64,000 nt of DNA from Periconia sp. R9002 (GCA_023627715.1 JAMAHW010000031.1:186001-250000), one strand, 5' to 3'; numbered from the stretch's first letter, positions 13,459-25,383 are shown. Numbers and translations: made by a program. Notes: generated by a model not told the origin, from the letters alone.

Positions 13459-15322
13459 ATGGGCAACAGTTCCACGAAACCATCACGCGATGACATATTC
13501 GGTCTTCATGCATCCTCCCGAAGGCATTCCGCTTCATCCCCAGGCCACTCAAAAAAGAAGAAGAAGGAAGCGCGCACACATCGAAAGGTTAACCCTCGTC
13601 ACCTGATCGAAGGCAACGATGATGACATTAGTGATGGGGATGATGGGGGTTCGATTCAGCCCCGCCGTTCCTCACACCTAAATTCGCATGCAAAGAACGA
13701 AACAGCAGACCGCACGGGGATACGAAAGAAGAAAGCTCATGTGAGGCGGGATTCGGCTCATGAGGGTTCGCTCGTGAGTGAGAGGAGTAGCATTACGAAG
13801 GGTGGGCAGGTTCGGCAATCTCGCAAGGCTGAAAAGCGGAAACACAACGACAGGGAACGCAAGTTCATATCGCGGGAACTCCACGAACTCGACGATGCGT
13901 TTTCCCGGGTCGCTCCTAGTTTGCCGCGCGCTGCTCCGCACGACGTCTTAACGGGCTATTTGAATGATCGAAGAAGGCGAGTCACTCGGTTTGAACGGGT
14001 CAAGCATGGCCGGGAAGAAAGCGCCTCCTTCGGCCATGTTTCTGACCACGATGAGCACGAGGATCCCAGCAGCGGTGGCAGCGGCGACGAAATCTCTCAG
14101 CTCCTTCAGAAGTCTTCTTTGATCTGCCGACCCCGGACCCCCCAACCACCACCATCAACGCCCCCAACCCAAGAATGCACCATCTGCACCTCCGTTCTTC
14201 CCCTGACCCGTTTCCCCAAACAACCTGCAACCAGCACTTGCACACATGTACGTATTCCCCAGGTTCAAAATACTATTGAGGCACCACGTAGCGGAGCGAA
14301 CCGTGTGCTCTGAGGTCCTGATAACTTACTGCATAAACCTGTTGAACTACACTGACTTTCCCTACACAAATCTAGACACCTACGACGTGTCGTCGCTGTC
14401 TGCGCAGGTGGCTGCACACGAGTTTGCAGACGAAACTATGGGACCAGCTCACATGTCCCGAGTGCAGCGCGCAGCTGCAGCACGCAGACGTGCAGAGGTG
14501 TGCGGGGAAGAGGGTTTTTGAAAGGTATGATGCACTTGCTACAAAAGCGGTGTTGGAGGGGATGGAGGGGTTTCAGTGGTGTCTTGTGAAGGACACTGGA
14601 AGGAAAAGGGGGAAGAAGGGGAGGGAGAAGATCAAGGCGAAGGGCAGAGAGACGAAGAAGGTGGTGGGTGGCGGGTGTGGGAGTGGTCAGATTCATGGGC
14701 TTGGGGCGAAGATGGAGTGTGTGGGGTGTGGGACGGTGCAGTGTGTTAAACATGGGATCCTGTGGCACCAAGGGGAAACTTGTGCGGAGTAAGTACTTTG
14801 TTTTGCCCCTCTTTCCCTTCTTGTTTTTCGTTGAGACGAGTGCATGGCGAATTATGGCTGACGGAAGCGATTTTAGATATGATTATAGGTAAGCAAGTTG
14901 GTTGGGTTGGATGTTATGGAAATTGATTGTTACATGTAGGACCGATTCGAAGCTGAAGAAAGCGGAGGAGGAAGCGAGTAAGAAGTGGATCAAGGAGTCG
15001 ACGAAGAAATGCCCGAGTTGTAATCGGAACATAGAAAAGTCGAGTGGATGCGATCATAGTAAGTCGCCCGACAAGAACGTCAAAAACTAGGATCCGTTTT
15101 GTGAGTGGAGTTATACTAACGTGATTTTTTAGTGACCTGTAAGTTATTTCCACGCAGCACTTCCGGGTGAGTTTATTTTGGGGGCATGCTAAGAAATTTT
15201 CCATTGCAGGTTCTAAGTGTAAGCATGAGTTTTGTTGGCTCTGTTTGGCGCCGTATGAACCCATACGCAAGCAGGGTAATCATTTGCACCGCAGTAATTG
15301 CCAATACCATCGTGTCTTGTAG
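13459..15322 (+). CDS. RBR-type E3 ubiquitin ligase (RING-IBR-RING)
   Basis: Six exons: 13459-14247, 14376-14788, 14877-14888, 14940-15058, 15133-15138, 15210-15322 (483 aa). The N-terminal 235 residues are basic and disordered and begin MGNSSTK, an N-myristoylation consensus. RING1 starts near residue 240 (ECTICTSVL, CTH, then TTCRRCL and LTCPECSAQL). The IBR region contains CVGCGTVQCVKH and WHQGETC. RING2 reads KKCPSCNRNIEKSSGCDHMTC, with the likely catalytic Cys in GCDHMTC, then KCKHEFCWLC and GNHLHRSNC. In this family ubiquitin passes from E2 to the RING2 cysteine before substrate. Two exons are only 12 and 6 nt, but both are needed to keep frame and zinc ligands. The start is the first ATG in frame; upstream codons lack ATG. 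Confidence 0.85.
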
Positions 15323-15441
15323 TGGTCGATGAGGAAGTGGATGGATTGCTGCCAAAGGAGCACGGCAATAGAGAATCTGGGTAGCGAGAAGGGAAAACCC
15401 ACATGTCATGGTTGATGAGATATTGTTGTGCACTTCATATA

Positions 15442-15607
15442 CAGAGGGGTGACACACCGGGAGGACACATATCGGGTAGCTAGTGTACCAGGCGTTATTC
15501 ACAAATCAGTTAACTATACTAGACATACTACGTAGGTCGTAGAGCTTCTAGTTTATAGAACTTATTAGTCCTTCTAATATGTAACCTCCCGGCGTGTCAC
15601 CCCTCTG
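15442..15607. mobile_element. MITE with Tc1/mariner-like ends
   Basis: A 166-bp non-coding element with terminal inverted repeats. The left end begins CAGAGGGGTGACACACCGGG and the right end is its reverse complement with one mismatch over the first 23 bp. Pairing extends to about 31 bp with three mismatches. Both ends are flanked by TA (15440-15441 and 15608-15609), the target duplication of Tc1/mariner/pogo transposases. The interior has no coding capacity, so movement would need a transposase elsewhere in the genome. It sits about 120 bp after the RBR ligase stop, probably in or near that gene's 3' UTR. Confidence 0.8.
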
Positions 15608-15798
15608 TATTAAGAGAGCCCGAGGCAGATAAACACAAGCCTGAGCTGGGCGGTGTGAAATCTAGCGATAGCGAGCAGCAAAAATCGAATTGCAAGATCG
15701 TTTCTTTAGACAAATGGATCGTCGATCAAATTGAATTCGAATCAAATGTAAGCCCCTCGGACCCGTTGAACAACAAGCTAGCGTTGCCGGCATGCGAG

Positions 15799-15822
15799 GT
15801 GCCTACGCGGGAGGCTAGGCAC
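15799..15822. repeat. Perfect short hairpin
   Basis: GTGCCTA at 15799-15805 pairs perfectly with TAGGCAC at 15816-15822 across a 10-nt GC-rich loop. It lies 190 bp from the MITE. It could be part of an older decayed element or chance; function unknown. Confidence 0.4.
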
Positions 15823-16738
15823 TCACTGCCCTCGGTTTGATTTAAAAAAATGTAATGGGCTTTGGGTAGTCTGCCGGATGTCATTCGTATTCCCACGTGG
15901 CGCAAGGCGGGAGCACTAAAACCACCCCTGGCAAATTCAGGCACGCAAATAGACCCAGCGGGGCGGGTGAGGGGATAGACCGTGGATGAATATGTAAGTA
16001 GGTGGTGTTGGAAAAAGAAGAGGTCATGGTGAATTGAAAATATTGACATTGCGGCGGCGCATGGCATAAGTGGTTGATGGTAAAAAAAAGGGGGATGAAG
16101 TTGATCGCCAGACTTAACTGGAGCGCATATTGAACAGGTGGGGATCCCCATTATCGAGGCGCACATAATCAAAATGAGTGATAGGAGTGTATTAATAGGA
16201 AGCGTATGGATATAGACAAAATTCGACTGCTCGACAAGCGCTTCAAAGTAAGTTGGAAACGGGAGATTGACAGGCAATAAATCACCCGCAAAAAGCACGA
16301 GAATTAGAGACTCCAAACATCATTCAGGACAGCCTGCTAGTTTCCATCAACGAAAGCAGGACCGAAAAAACGAGACATGTTCCGCGATGGATCTTCCGTC
16401 ATGGCGGGGAGGATCACGACGCGTTTGCGGAAACCCCAGACGCCAAGCTGACTAGTATACACGCTAGTCCTAATTGGGCCCTCTCAGGGCGGGACTTCCA
16501 CAACCTCACAGCACAACTATCAATCGCTATTGCTCACTTTCGCCTTCCAACCCGGCGCGACTGTACTCACTCAACTTTGTCTTATCCATGACAGCGCTGC
16601 AGCTCTTCCTCTGAATGTTTGCGCGGAGGGTAGCTGCGGCAGGACAGATTGCTGCTACACCAGCGCGTTACTAACACGACTTTGTTACGACCACGTCCTT
16701 TACCCTCCTTTCTGTCGAGCCGACCCACGCCCTTCTAA

Positions 16739-19700
16739 ATGGCGCCAGTGCTCGATACTCCTAGACCACGCGTACGAAGTTCTGCAAGACCGCACAAGCG
16801 CCCCCTCTCCGACACGGTACCGCTTCCCAAGAGACGCAAATACGCTCCCGGCGGACCAGGTGGCGGCGGAAGATTCGTGGAGAATGCAGGTTTAGAGACA
16901 CCAGTTGGAGGATCAGGCTCAGGTGGATACCCATACACTTCATCTCGCAGCCGCACTGGTCGCCTCAACGCAGAAAGACACGGAATTCATCGTTCTGGAC
17001 GTTCCCCCTCATACTCCCGACCAAGACGTGAAAGGGCGCCCGCTGGACCGCGATCCAGTTCGGCCGCCGCAGTCGCCGCAGCAGTGGCACACAACGATGG
17101 ATATAAGCCGCGAGAGGAGCGCGGCTGGGAGGAGTTTCATCAAACTCTGGACATTGATGCTGAGCTCCCCATATTCAGCGCAGACCAGATTGATGGCATC
17201 AGTCCTCCAGAATCAGCTCCTGGCACTCCCCTGAATGGCTCCTCTTCTACCCAGTTTGCGATCACGAATGGGATATCAGCTCAACTAGAAGGATTACATG
17301 CCCAACAAGCTGCGCAGGAGAGTCCAGTTCCCAATGGCTCTCTGAATACCCCCAGGAAGCGAGGGCCCGGCCGACCCCCGCGCAAGCTTGATTCCATGCT
17401 AAGCGGACTTGGATCACCACCACGCCCCCGAATTAACCCTTTGCCGACCCAAAACCCAAGAGAGAAGCTCAATCTACCGAAGCCAAGCACCCGTGAAGTC
17501 GATCCCTTCACTGCGTACGAGGAAAGCGAAGGCCGTGTTAATTATGTAGATCGCACCATGGCAAGTGTTGGATATCAAGAAAGTGAAATATTTCAGATAC
17601 CCCCGGACGCTTTGATCAGAGTGCCCGAGGGCTCAATAGAAGAGGATCTAGACTTGACCCTCAAAACGGAAGGTGAAGGCTCTACGGCCGTCGCAGTTGG
17701 CCGCGTTGAATACGACATGGACGAGCAGGATGACCGCTGGTTGGATACGCTCAATGCCCAGCGCCGTGAAGAAGGCGTGGAGGCCATCAAGCCTGCGATA
17801 TTCGAAGTCACTATTAGCCAGATCGAGAAGGAATGGCATGCATTGGAGAAACGTAAATCCTCCTTCCTCCGATGGAAATTATCAAACCGCTGACTGTACA
17901 ACAGGGATACCTAAGCCAAACCCTAAACCTCCACAAACTCATCGACCACGATCGAGTTCTGCGGCTGCCGTCAATGGTGAGCCTGCTGGCCAAGGAGAAG
18001 AGCAAGATACCAAATGTGCCATATGCGATGACGGCGATTGCGAGAATACCAACGCGATCGTGTTCTGTGATGGGTGTGATCTCGCCGTTCATCAAGAGTG
18101 CTACGGCGTCCCATTTATACCAGAGGGGCAGTGGCTTTGTAGACGGTGCCAGCTGGTGGGGCGCGGCACCCCTGTTAGCGAGCAGCCGGTATGTTTTGCA
18201 AGATGATGTTGCGACTCCCCTGACTAACGATCGTAGGGCTGCATTTTCTGTCCCAACCCGGATGGAGCATTCAAACAGACCACAGCCATGAAGTGGGCGC
18301 ACTTGTTGTGCGCTATGTGGATTCCCGAGGTCTCGCTTGCCAACACCACCTTCCAAGAGCCAGTACAGGACGTCGAAAAGGTTCCAAAAACACGTTGGAA
18401 ACTGGTAAGCAGCACTTAGTCTCATTCACAATCGCTTGTTCTTATTAACAGGATTAGACATGCTACATATGTAAACAGAAAATGGGCGCTTGCATACAGT
18501 GCGGACACAAATCCTGTTTCGAGGCGTTCCATGTGACCTGCGCTCGCAAAGCTCACCTATGTCTTCGGATGAAACAGTCCAGTTCGCACAACGCTCTTGA
18601 TGCGAGCGTCCTCAAAGCATACTGCGATAGGCACTCACCCAGCGACTGGCGTCGAGATAATGAAGTTGATCTACACCTCAACGCAGCAAAGCGGGAATAT
18701 CGCAGCATGTTCAAACACGTGCGATGGGGTGACAGTCAAGCCTATGCCTTGTCACTCGGCTCTTCTCACGCAGTACCTTCTATTGAGGGTTTGGACGATG
18801 AAGAGGCGACTACAGGTAACAAGCGCAAGCGGGGACAGCCTGGGAAGTCCTGGCGATTGCCCTCCGGCGCTCCTGTTGTACCACAGATTGTTTACAACAA
18901 CGTTGAAATGTCGCTCATCAAGTTCAATGTGCGCAAAAGGAAAGAGTTTGTGCAAGAAGCATGCAAATACTGGACTCTGAAGCGAGAAGCGCGCCGTGGG
19001 GCTGCCTTACTGAAAAGACTCCAACTTCAGATGGATGCGTTCTCGTCCATGGAGATAACACGTCGAAATTTTGTTGGCATGGGTGCTGCTGGGAGGCCAA
19101 GACTCCACCGTCGCATTGAATTCGCCGAGCAATTGGAAAAAGACATGGAGCAAGTGCGGGAGCTCTGCGCCTTGGTTAAGGAGCGCGAAAGACAAAAGTT
19201 GGAAGATGTTAAGATATTGAAGTCGATTCTTGATACGATCTACTTCCCTCTATCGCCCATCCTAGGCAAAATTGTTGAGAAGGCTTTAGCGTAAGTAACC
19301 CTCAGAGTTTTGTCGCTTTACTTGACTAAAAGGTACACAGATATGACACTAAGGACGTCTTCAAAGAAGGTATTCTGGAAGTTCAAGCCAAGGTTCTACG
19401 GAAATACTATACATCTGTTCAGGGATTTTCTGAGGATATGGCCGCTGTGTTCACTTCCGTCATTGACTTCACTACAATCACCAACGTCCTCGATGCAGAA
19501 CAACAGCTTAGTGATGTGGCTCACGAATCGTTAACGACGGAGCAAAAAGAGAAGAAGAAATTGGCCAAACGCATCATTCGTGGACTGCAACCGCTGTTTG
19601 ACGAGGCACTGCGCAATGAGTCTGATCTCGCAGGACGACCTTTTGAGCGGGAGATTCCAAATCTCGAGGCGCTTCTAGACCAAAAGTTGCGCAAGTCAGA

Positions 19701-20298
19701 GAGCCATTCCCTAAACGGTGAGGAGGTTCCTCCGATCACCGAGGACGATGCTTCTGGAGCAGCACAAGGGCAAGTACAGGATCAGCATCATGTTGCTGAG
19801 ACGGCCGCGAAAGACGAAGGCAGCCTTCATCTTGCGCCTACTCCTGAGGAGAACGCGGATGACCAGCAAGGCATACGAGACGAGGCGGCGGATGAGGCAG
19901 CCATTGCCGCACAGCTTGGGCAAGATGCAATCTTGGGAGTACCTTCACATGAGCGAATGGACATTGATGGGGAGGTGGCAAGGGGACAAGCTGCACCACC
20001 TACGCCTCCCGGATCGGACCAGGATTTGCTTGGACCCATTCACCATGGCGGGGTCCCGTGGTACTTGAAAGAATTCGACCCCGAGGGCACCACTGTCCAC
20101 GAGGAGCGCTGGACAGGGCGAGAGGTGCTCCGGGATATGAGCGAGGAGTTGAGCGAGCTTGACGATGACGAGTTGAATGACCTGGCTGACCCTGAATCAC
20201 TAGTACCGGTTGAGGGCGCCAGCGGGGAGAGTGCTCCTGCTCCGGCAACCCTGCAGAAAGCTACCGTACGACGGCCAAAGCGCCGACGAAACTGGTAG
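16739..20298 (+). CDS. NTO1: NTO1/BRPF-like PHD-finger scaffold of a NuA3-type histone acetyltransferase
   Basis: Five exons: 16739-17852, 17905-18188, 18237-18404, 18458-19290, 19341-20298 (1118 aa). After a basic, low-complexity N-terminus comes an Enhancer-of-Polycomb-like segment (about 300-371: [31 protein letters not shown]). A PHD finger begins at Cys409 ([37 protein letters not shown]). An extended PHD follows ([57 protein letters not shown]). This EPL-PHD-ePHD order defines the BRPF/Nto1 family, which links the Sas3/MOZ acetyltransferase to histone H3. No bromodomain or PWWP is visible, as in yeast Nto1. The C-terminal third is acidic and ends in a basic patch (RRPKRRRNW). Confidence 0.92.
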
Positions 20299-21451
20299 CC
20301 ACACTTGTTTTTTTTTCTCTTCACTCCGTTTTCTGTTCCTTAGCGGAACTTGTTGGTTTTTCTTCGTGTTTGTATTGTAAGTGGGCTTTGCAACATGTAC
20401 CATACGATGATAGGGTGGTTTATGCTAGGCGTGGGGACAGATTGGCGCAATAGGAGTTTTGCAGGCGTACAGGCATTGGTCTTTTTTTCGTCAGATTGCG
20501 TGGAATACCTAGGAGATTCTTCTCTTCTTTGATATAATATGGAGCGTTGGCAGAGGGTTAGAACCTGTCTTGGGTGGCATTGATTGAAGGTAGCCGTTGC
20601 TGTGAAGTTGGTGGTGGTGGTAGATGTAGTAGCAGTGACAGTTGCTCAATTACTATTATATCATTCAGTTTTGTGCTGGCACTGAAGGTTGATTATAAGC
20701 TGTATTCAAGGTTTTGATCATTAGTCTACAGTTAATGTCATCAAGTCTCTAGAGGTTATGTATAATTAGACAGGTCTTGAGACACATGTTCTCCATGCAT
20801 GCATCTGCATTTCTACTAGACTTTGACCCAGCGTTTAAAGTTCATCAGAGGGTTGCGGAAGAGTGATTATTCGAAGAAGTTTTACTTGGTGGTGGGAATA
20901 TGCTTCCGGGTGAAACGCATCTCGGGGTTGTTCATTATTAATTAATGAGAATGCTGGTTTTCTGATTGACGGGAGGGATGAGTGGCCAAAAGCCAAATGA
21001 GCGAGGTGAATGCGTAGGTGCAGTGGCGCAGTCGTTTATTTTACTTGGTTGGTTAGCCAAGCAACGGTGCTGCGCTGCTCTCTCTGGCATCCATGCGCGC
21101 CTGCCTCACTTCAGCTCGCGTAGCTGCCTGCCCTGCCCTGCCTTTGTTCTCTCACCTCACCAACCAACCGCGCCTTACTCCTGTCTTTCTTACTTTCACT
21201 CTCCCTCCTTCACCCCTTCTCTTCCTCCCTCCCTCCCTCCCTCCATCTTTCCCCCATCTCCCATTCACCGCGTTTTCTATTCACTGGATCTCGCGTCACC
21301 ACACTCACCAGCCCTAGCCATCGTGTCGCTGCGGCCGGTTTAGCGTGTTTCCAACCGTTTTTAAAGGCGTCCCTCTGACACCAAAAAATCCACCCACTCA
21401 ACCACACCCTCAAACGAACAGCACCCCCACCCCCATCGCGCTCCTATCAGC
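20299..21451. other. Intergenic and promoter region, pyrimidine-rich tract
   Basis: About 1.15 kb. The distal part has no recognisable feature. From about 21120 to 21260 the plus strand is strongly C/T-rich, including a (CCCT)n-like run near 21228-21245. Such CT tracts are common just upstream of highly expressed fungal genes and probably belong to the promoter of the Tra2-like gene. Confidence 0.55.
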
Positions 21452-22510
21452 ATGGCTTCCATGGAGTACGAGTCTGAACAGCGCCCTTATGATGGTTTGT
21501 TCACCCTCCCCCGTGCGACACGTTTGTCGCCGTCCGTGACGTACCAGGTTTTGCTGACGAAACCCAGATGAGCCTCGTGGCTACGACCGTGAGCGCAGCA
21601 GGTCTCCGCGCGCTGACCGTCGTGATCTCGACGAGTCTCGCGCTCGCAGCGCCTCTCCCAACGGTCGCGACAGCCGGTAAGTCAACCCGCTTGTACCACA
21701 ATGGAAATAAACCCCATCGCTGACCAACACACAGCGGTCCTCCCCCCGAGTCTCGCGGAGATGACGGCAGCCGCAACACGGGCTCTAACCTTTTCGTCAC
21801 CGGCATTCATCCCAGTCTCACTGAGGAGGAAGTCACCCGCCTGTTCGAGAAGTACGGCGTGGTCGACAAGTGCAACATCATGCGTGATCCTCATACCAAG
21901 GAGTCGCGTGGCTTTGGTTTCATTCTGATGAACACAGCAGAGCAGGCTGACGCTGCAAAGGAGGGTCTTCAAGGTGAAGTGCATCAAGGTAGGACGCTGA
22001 GCATCGAGAAAGCTCGTCGTGCTCGCCCACGCACACCGACCCCCGGCAAGTACTACGGTCCTCCCAAGCGAGGTAAGTGAATTCCTTCTTTTCAGACACT
22101 ATAGCAATGGCTAACACATCGCAGAGTTCCGAGGTGGTCGCGGAGGTGGCCCTCCCCGTTATGGTGATCGCTACGACGACCGTCGTGGTGGCGGCTATGG
22201 CGGAGGTCGCCGGGACGATTACGGCTACGGTTCTCGCGGCTCCTCTCGCTACGACGACCGTCCTTACCGTCGTGACCGCGATGACTATGGCTCTTCTCGT
22301 GGCGTGGATCGCTATGCATCCCGTGACGATCGATACGGTCGCGAGGATCGCCGTGGTGGTGGTGGTGGCGGCTACTACGACCGTCCTCCCCCCCCGGCTG
22401 CTGGGTCTGGTGGCTACGGAGATGCTCCTCCTCCTCGCCAGGATGCCTATGGCGGTGGCAGGCCCTCCTACGACGACCGTGGTGGTGATGACTACCGACA
22501 AGCCCGTTAG
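21452..22510 (+). CDS. Tra2-like RRM splicing factor with RGG/YDDR-rich tail
   Basis: Four exons: 21452-21494, 21568-21676, 21735-22072, 22125-22510 (291 aa). A short Arg/Ser/Asp-rich N-terminus (ERSRSPRADRRD) precedes one RRM at about residues 69-145, with RNP2 LFVTGI and RNP1 SRGFGFILM. The linker RRARPRTPTPGKYYGPPKR is typical of transformer-2-like proteins. The C-terminal 125 residues are Gly/Arg/Tyr/Asp-rich low-complexity sequence (GGRGGGPPRYGDRYDD), a type that often binds RNA and phase-separates. The expected role is nuclear pre-mRNA splicing regulation. All introns are 51-73 nt with GT-AG ends and close in frame. Confidence 0.9.
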
Positions 22511-24135
22511 ATATTCTGCTGACCCTTTTAGAGCCGAAACGGCTTTGAAATTGCCCAAATCACTGCTCTAGGTTTGGCGAAGTGGATCGAAATTTCCTCA
22601 TGTAACCCTAACAATACTTTTCTACGAATCGGTTTAATCGGCTATGCATCACTGTTCGGGGATATGGTCGCCAAAAAAGTTTTCTCTTCGATATGGTGAA
22701 CGGTGCACGGTAGCATGCTTCCTCGTCTGCCATCTTGTAACCTCAACCCGTTTTTCACAACGGTTTGCGGCACTCGGTGGATTTCCTTGGGGAGATACGG
22801 GAACAACACTACGGTAAAGACTTCCCAGGCCACGGCATTGGTCTAGGAGGCATGGCTCGTCTACTTCAGATCTGCGACGGCATCCAAATTGTACTTCTAT
22901 ATTCAACTTATTGCGCGATAAACCAAAGGACGTCAATAATCAGTCGTCACCAAAGCACGCCCCCCACCCCCTTCAACATTATCTAAATACTCTCAATATC
23001 TTCTCTGGCTATGTGAGCTTTGCAGCAGCTCCCACATGACAACCACCGTGCCAGCCGACTCTACACTTAATCTTTCCCAGCCACTTGGCCATTGTAACCC
23101 GATCTTCGAGTTTGACAGCACCCTTCACCTGTAATTGCGGCGACCTCTTCGCCAACTCCATGCGCACGTCCCTACTGATCTTCGTGCTGCGCGTATGTAA
23201 TCACGGGAGTCCGTCCATCTGACTGTGCCGCAACAATGTAGTTACCCTGTCCACTGCAAACCGACTTCATTCCGAGTCTATATGGTTTGACAGTTGAAAA
23301 GGAAAAAGAAGAGAGGTGCGTGCCCAATTTTCTTTTGCTCTTTTCTTTTTCTCCCCTTGCATGGTCATGCGGGTGACGTTCGGCTTTGGCCTGCACGCCA
23401 AAACCAAGACGCAATTGGATCACGCTGCGGAGCGGGAAGCTGCACCCAGCGTTTGAGCCAAATATTTGTTTCGTCTTCCAAGCAATCCTTGATTCTACCT
23501 CATGGACAAGTTGGTTGCACCGTGAAATATCGTTCTGACGATGGTGGTATTACAATCAGAATGGAGTGATGTCCTGTGGGGGTCGGTGTTTATGTTGCAC
23601 CTGACGACCCGCTCATGGAATGCATGCACACTCTGGATATGACTGCCACATCGGAAAAGCCCTGCCCATTTGGTAAGTCCATGTTTGCGCAGCGATGCAC
23701 GAGTACAATGCAGCCGAACCACAATTCAGTAGTCGTGGAAGTATCAAATCTCATTTCGTCCCAGTGTACATGTAGCCCGTGGAATTGTGATGAAACCCTT
23801 TTTCACGTTCAAACGATGTCAAGATTGGTCGCTTGTGATATGCGAAAGGGAGCAGGTGGCGTACTTGTGCACCCATTGCTCTCTCTGTGGAAGAATGTAC
23901 ACAAGTATGTACCTACTCGAACTGCGACATCTCTCCCTCGGGACAGCTCGAGCATACGTAGCTTCATCTTTACACACTTTGTCGTCGATAACGTTGAAGA
24001 ATCTCGACAAGAATGCCCTCGTCAGCGCCGAATTGAATCTATTCATCCGACGACACAGAAAAGTGCGATCGAATCTGGCAGGATCGAGATCCCTGCGCTG
24101 ATCTGCCGCCTCGCAGCAAAGTGGGCCCTGCACCC
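22511..24135. other. Intergenic, no supportable gene
   Basis: 1.6 kb. An open frame of about 190 codons at 23576-24154 overlaps the start of the next gene in another frame and has no domain or coding-like composition. I see no RNA gene, inverted repeat or long tandem array. Confidence 0.5.
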
Positions 24136-25383
24136 ATGGCAAAGAGCAAGTTGACACCTCTTCTCACCATTGCCATTGTCAGCTTTGTTGTTTTCCTGTA
24201 TTCGACACACCAAACTCGCGAAACATGGCGACGACTTCCATATCATGTCGGTCTCGATGACCATTTGCTCCGAGATCAGTCCGAAGCTACGCGTTACCAT
24301 AACAGTAGCAGTAGACCTCAAGACCCCAACTTTGCGAATTGGAACCCCAAACCAAACTTCACTAGAGGCTCACCTAAGCCCGGGGGCTACAATTACTCTA
24401 CTACGCTTGTCGTGGCCACTGTAAAGAGCGAAAGTACACGATGGATGGAAGAACATCTACCAGCAGACATTCAGAAAAGCATCTGGGTAGCCGATGATCC
24501 TACAGCTCCGCTTCACCCCCCCAAAAACAAAGGCCATGAAGTCATGGTATATCTTTCGTGGATAATCGACAACTACGACAATCTGCCCGACATTACCTTG
24601 TTTCTACATGCACACCAACATACCTGGCACAACGACGACATTCTCGGCCATGATGCCGTAGAAATGATCAAGCGCCTCAATCTCGCGCGTGCGTGGAGAG
24701 AAGGCTACATCAATCTCCGCTGCAGCTGGTTCCCTGGGTGTCCAGAATGGATGCACCCCGGCGAGACCGAATTCAACGGCAACAAGATGGAAGAACTCTA
24801 CCTCGCCAAATCCTGGAGCGAGCTCTTCCCACTTGACCCCGTCCCGGATGTTCTTGCCCAACCATGCTCTGCCCAGTTCGCACTGTCGCGCGAGCGCATT
24901 CTAGCCAAGCCCCACGCGCAATACATCTGGTACCGCGAATGGCTCTTCAACACCAAAATGCCAGACAAACTATCCGGACGCGTGTGGGAATATATGTGGC
25001 AGTTCGTCTTCACGGGGCAGAATGTCTACTGTCCCACTGAGCAGGTTTGCTACTGCGACCAGTACGGTAGCTGCTTTGGCGGGGAACAAGAGTACGAAGC
25101 GTTCGCCCGGCAGAAGCAGGAACTCTACGACCGCGAGAATGATTTGCGCAGGTGGGAAGATATGGGTAACAAGATCAACAAGGCTATGGAGGAGGGGGAT
25201 GCAGAGGCATTGGAGAATCTCGAACGTCCTGAGTGGGGCAAGGATGTCGAGTACAAGAGGGAAATCGATCGGTTGAGACCGATTGTGGATCGGCTGAAAG
25301 AGGAGGCGCGGGAGCGGGGCAAGGATCCCCGGAATAGAGCGAGGGAGTTGGGGAGGGAGTGGAGGGAAGGCGATGGGTTTTGA
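24136..25383 (+). CDS. DUF3431 family type II membrane protein
   Basis: Single exon, 415 aa. Residues about 8-22 (PLLTIAIVSFVVFLY) form a signal anchor, so the bulk should be luminal or extracellular. The DUF3431 core includes TTLVVATVKSESTRWMEE, VYLSWIIDNYDNLPDITLFL, HAHQHTWHNDD, YINLRCSWFPGCPEW, PCSAQFALSRERI and YREWLFNT. A cysteine-rich strip (CPTEQVCYCDQYGSCFGG) and a charged coiled-coil-like tail complete it. DUF3431 proteins are widespread in fungi; a glycan-related role is often suspected, but no reaction is established. The start is the ATG directly before the anchor; five upstream in-frame codons lack another ATG. Confidence 0.85.
   Translation: MAKSKLTPLLTIAIVSFVVFLYSTHQTRETWRRLPYHVGLDDHLLRDQSEATRYHNSSSRPQDPNFANWNPKPNFTRGSPKPGGYNYSTTLVVATVKSESTRWMEEHLPADIQKSIWVADDPTAPLHPPKNKGHEVMVYLSWIIDNYDNLPDITLFLHAHQHTWHNDDILGHDAVEMIKRLNLARAWREGYINLRCSWFPGCPEWMHPGETEFNGNKMEELYLAKSWSELFPLDPVPDVLAQPCSAQFALSRERILAKPHAQYIWYREWLFNTKMPDKLSGRVWEYMWQFVFTGQNVYCPTEQVCYCDQYGSCFGGEQEYEAFARQKQELYDRENDLRRWEDMGNKINKAMEEGDAEALENLERPEWGKDVEYKREIDRLRPIVDRLKEEARERGKDPRNRARELGREWREGDGF

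Larger units (their letters stand above)
15323..16738. other. Intergenic region containing a MITE and a hairpin
   Basis: 1.4 kb between the RBR ligase and NTO1. It contains the inverted-repeat element at 15442-15607 and a perfect 7-bp-stem hairpin at 15799-15822. An open frame of about 196 codons on the minus strand (16316-15726) has no recognisable domain and crosses the hairpin, so I do not call it a gene. The last 200 nt are the presumed NTO1 promoter and leader. Confidence 0.5.

Noticed and set aside
15726..16316. 196-codon open frame on the minus strand
   Set aside because: No domain, crosses the hairpin and an A-rich stretch, and codon composition is unlike the neighbouring genes.
20966..21343. 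Open frame of 125 codons rich in Pro, Ser and Leu
   Set aside because: It is the translation of a C/T-rich promoter tract.
23576..24154. 192-codon open frame upstream of the DUF3431 gene
   Set aside because: Overlaps the start of a well-supported gene in another frame and has no recognisable family or coding bias.
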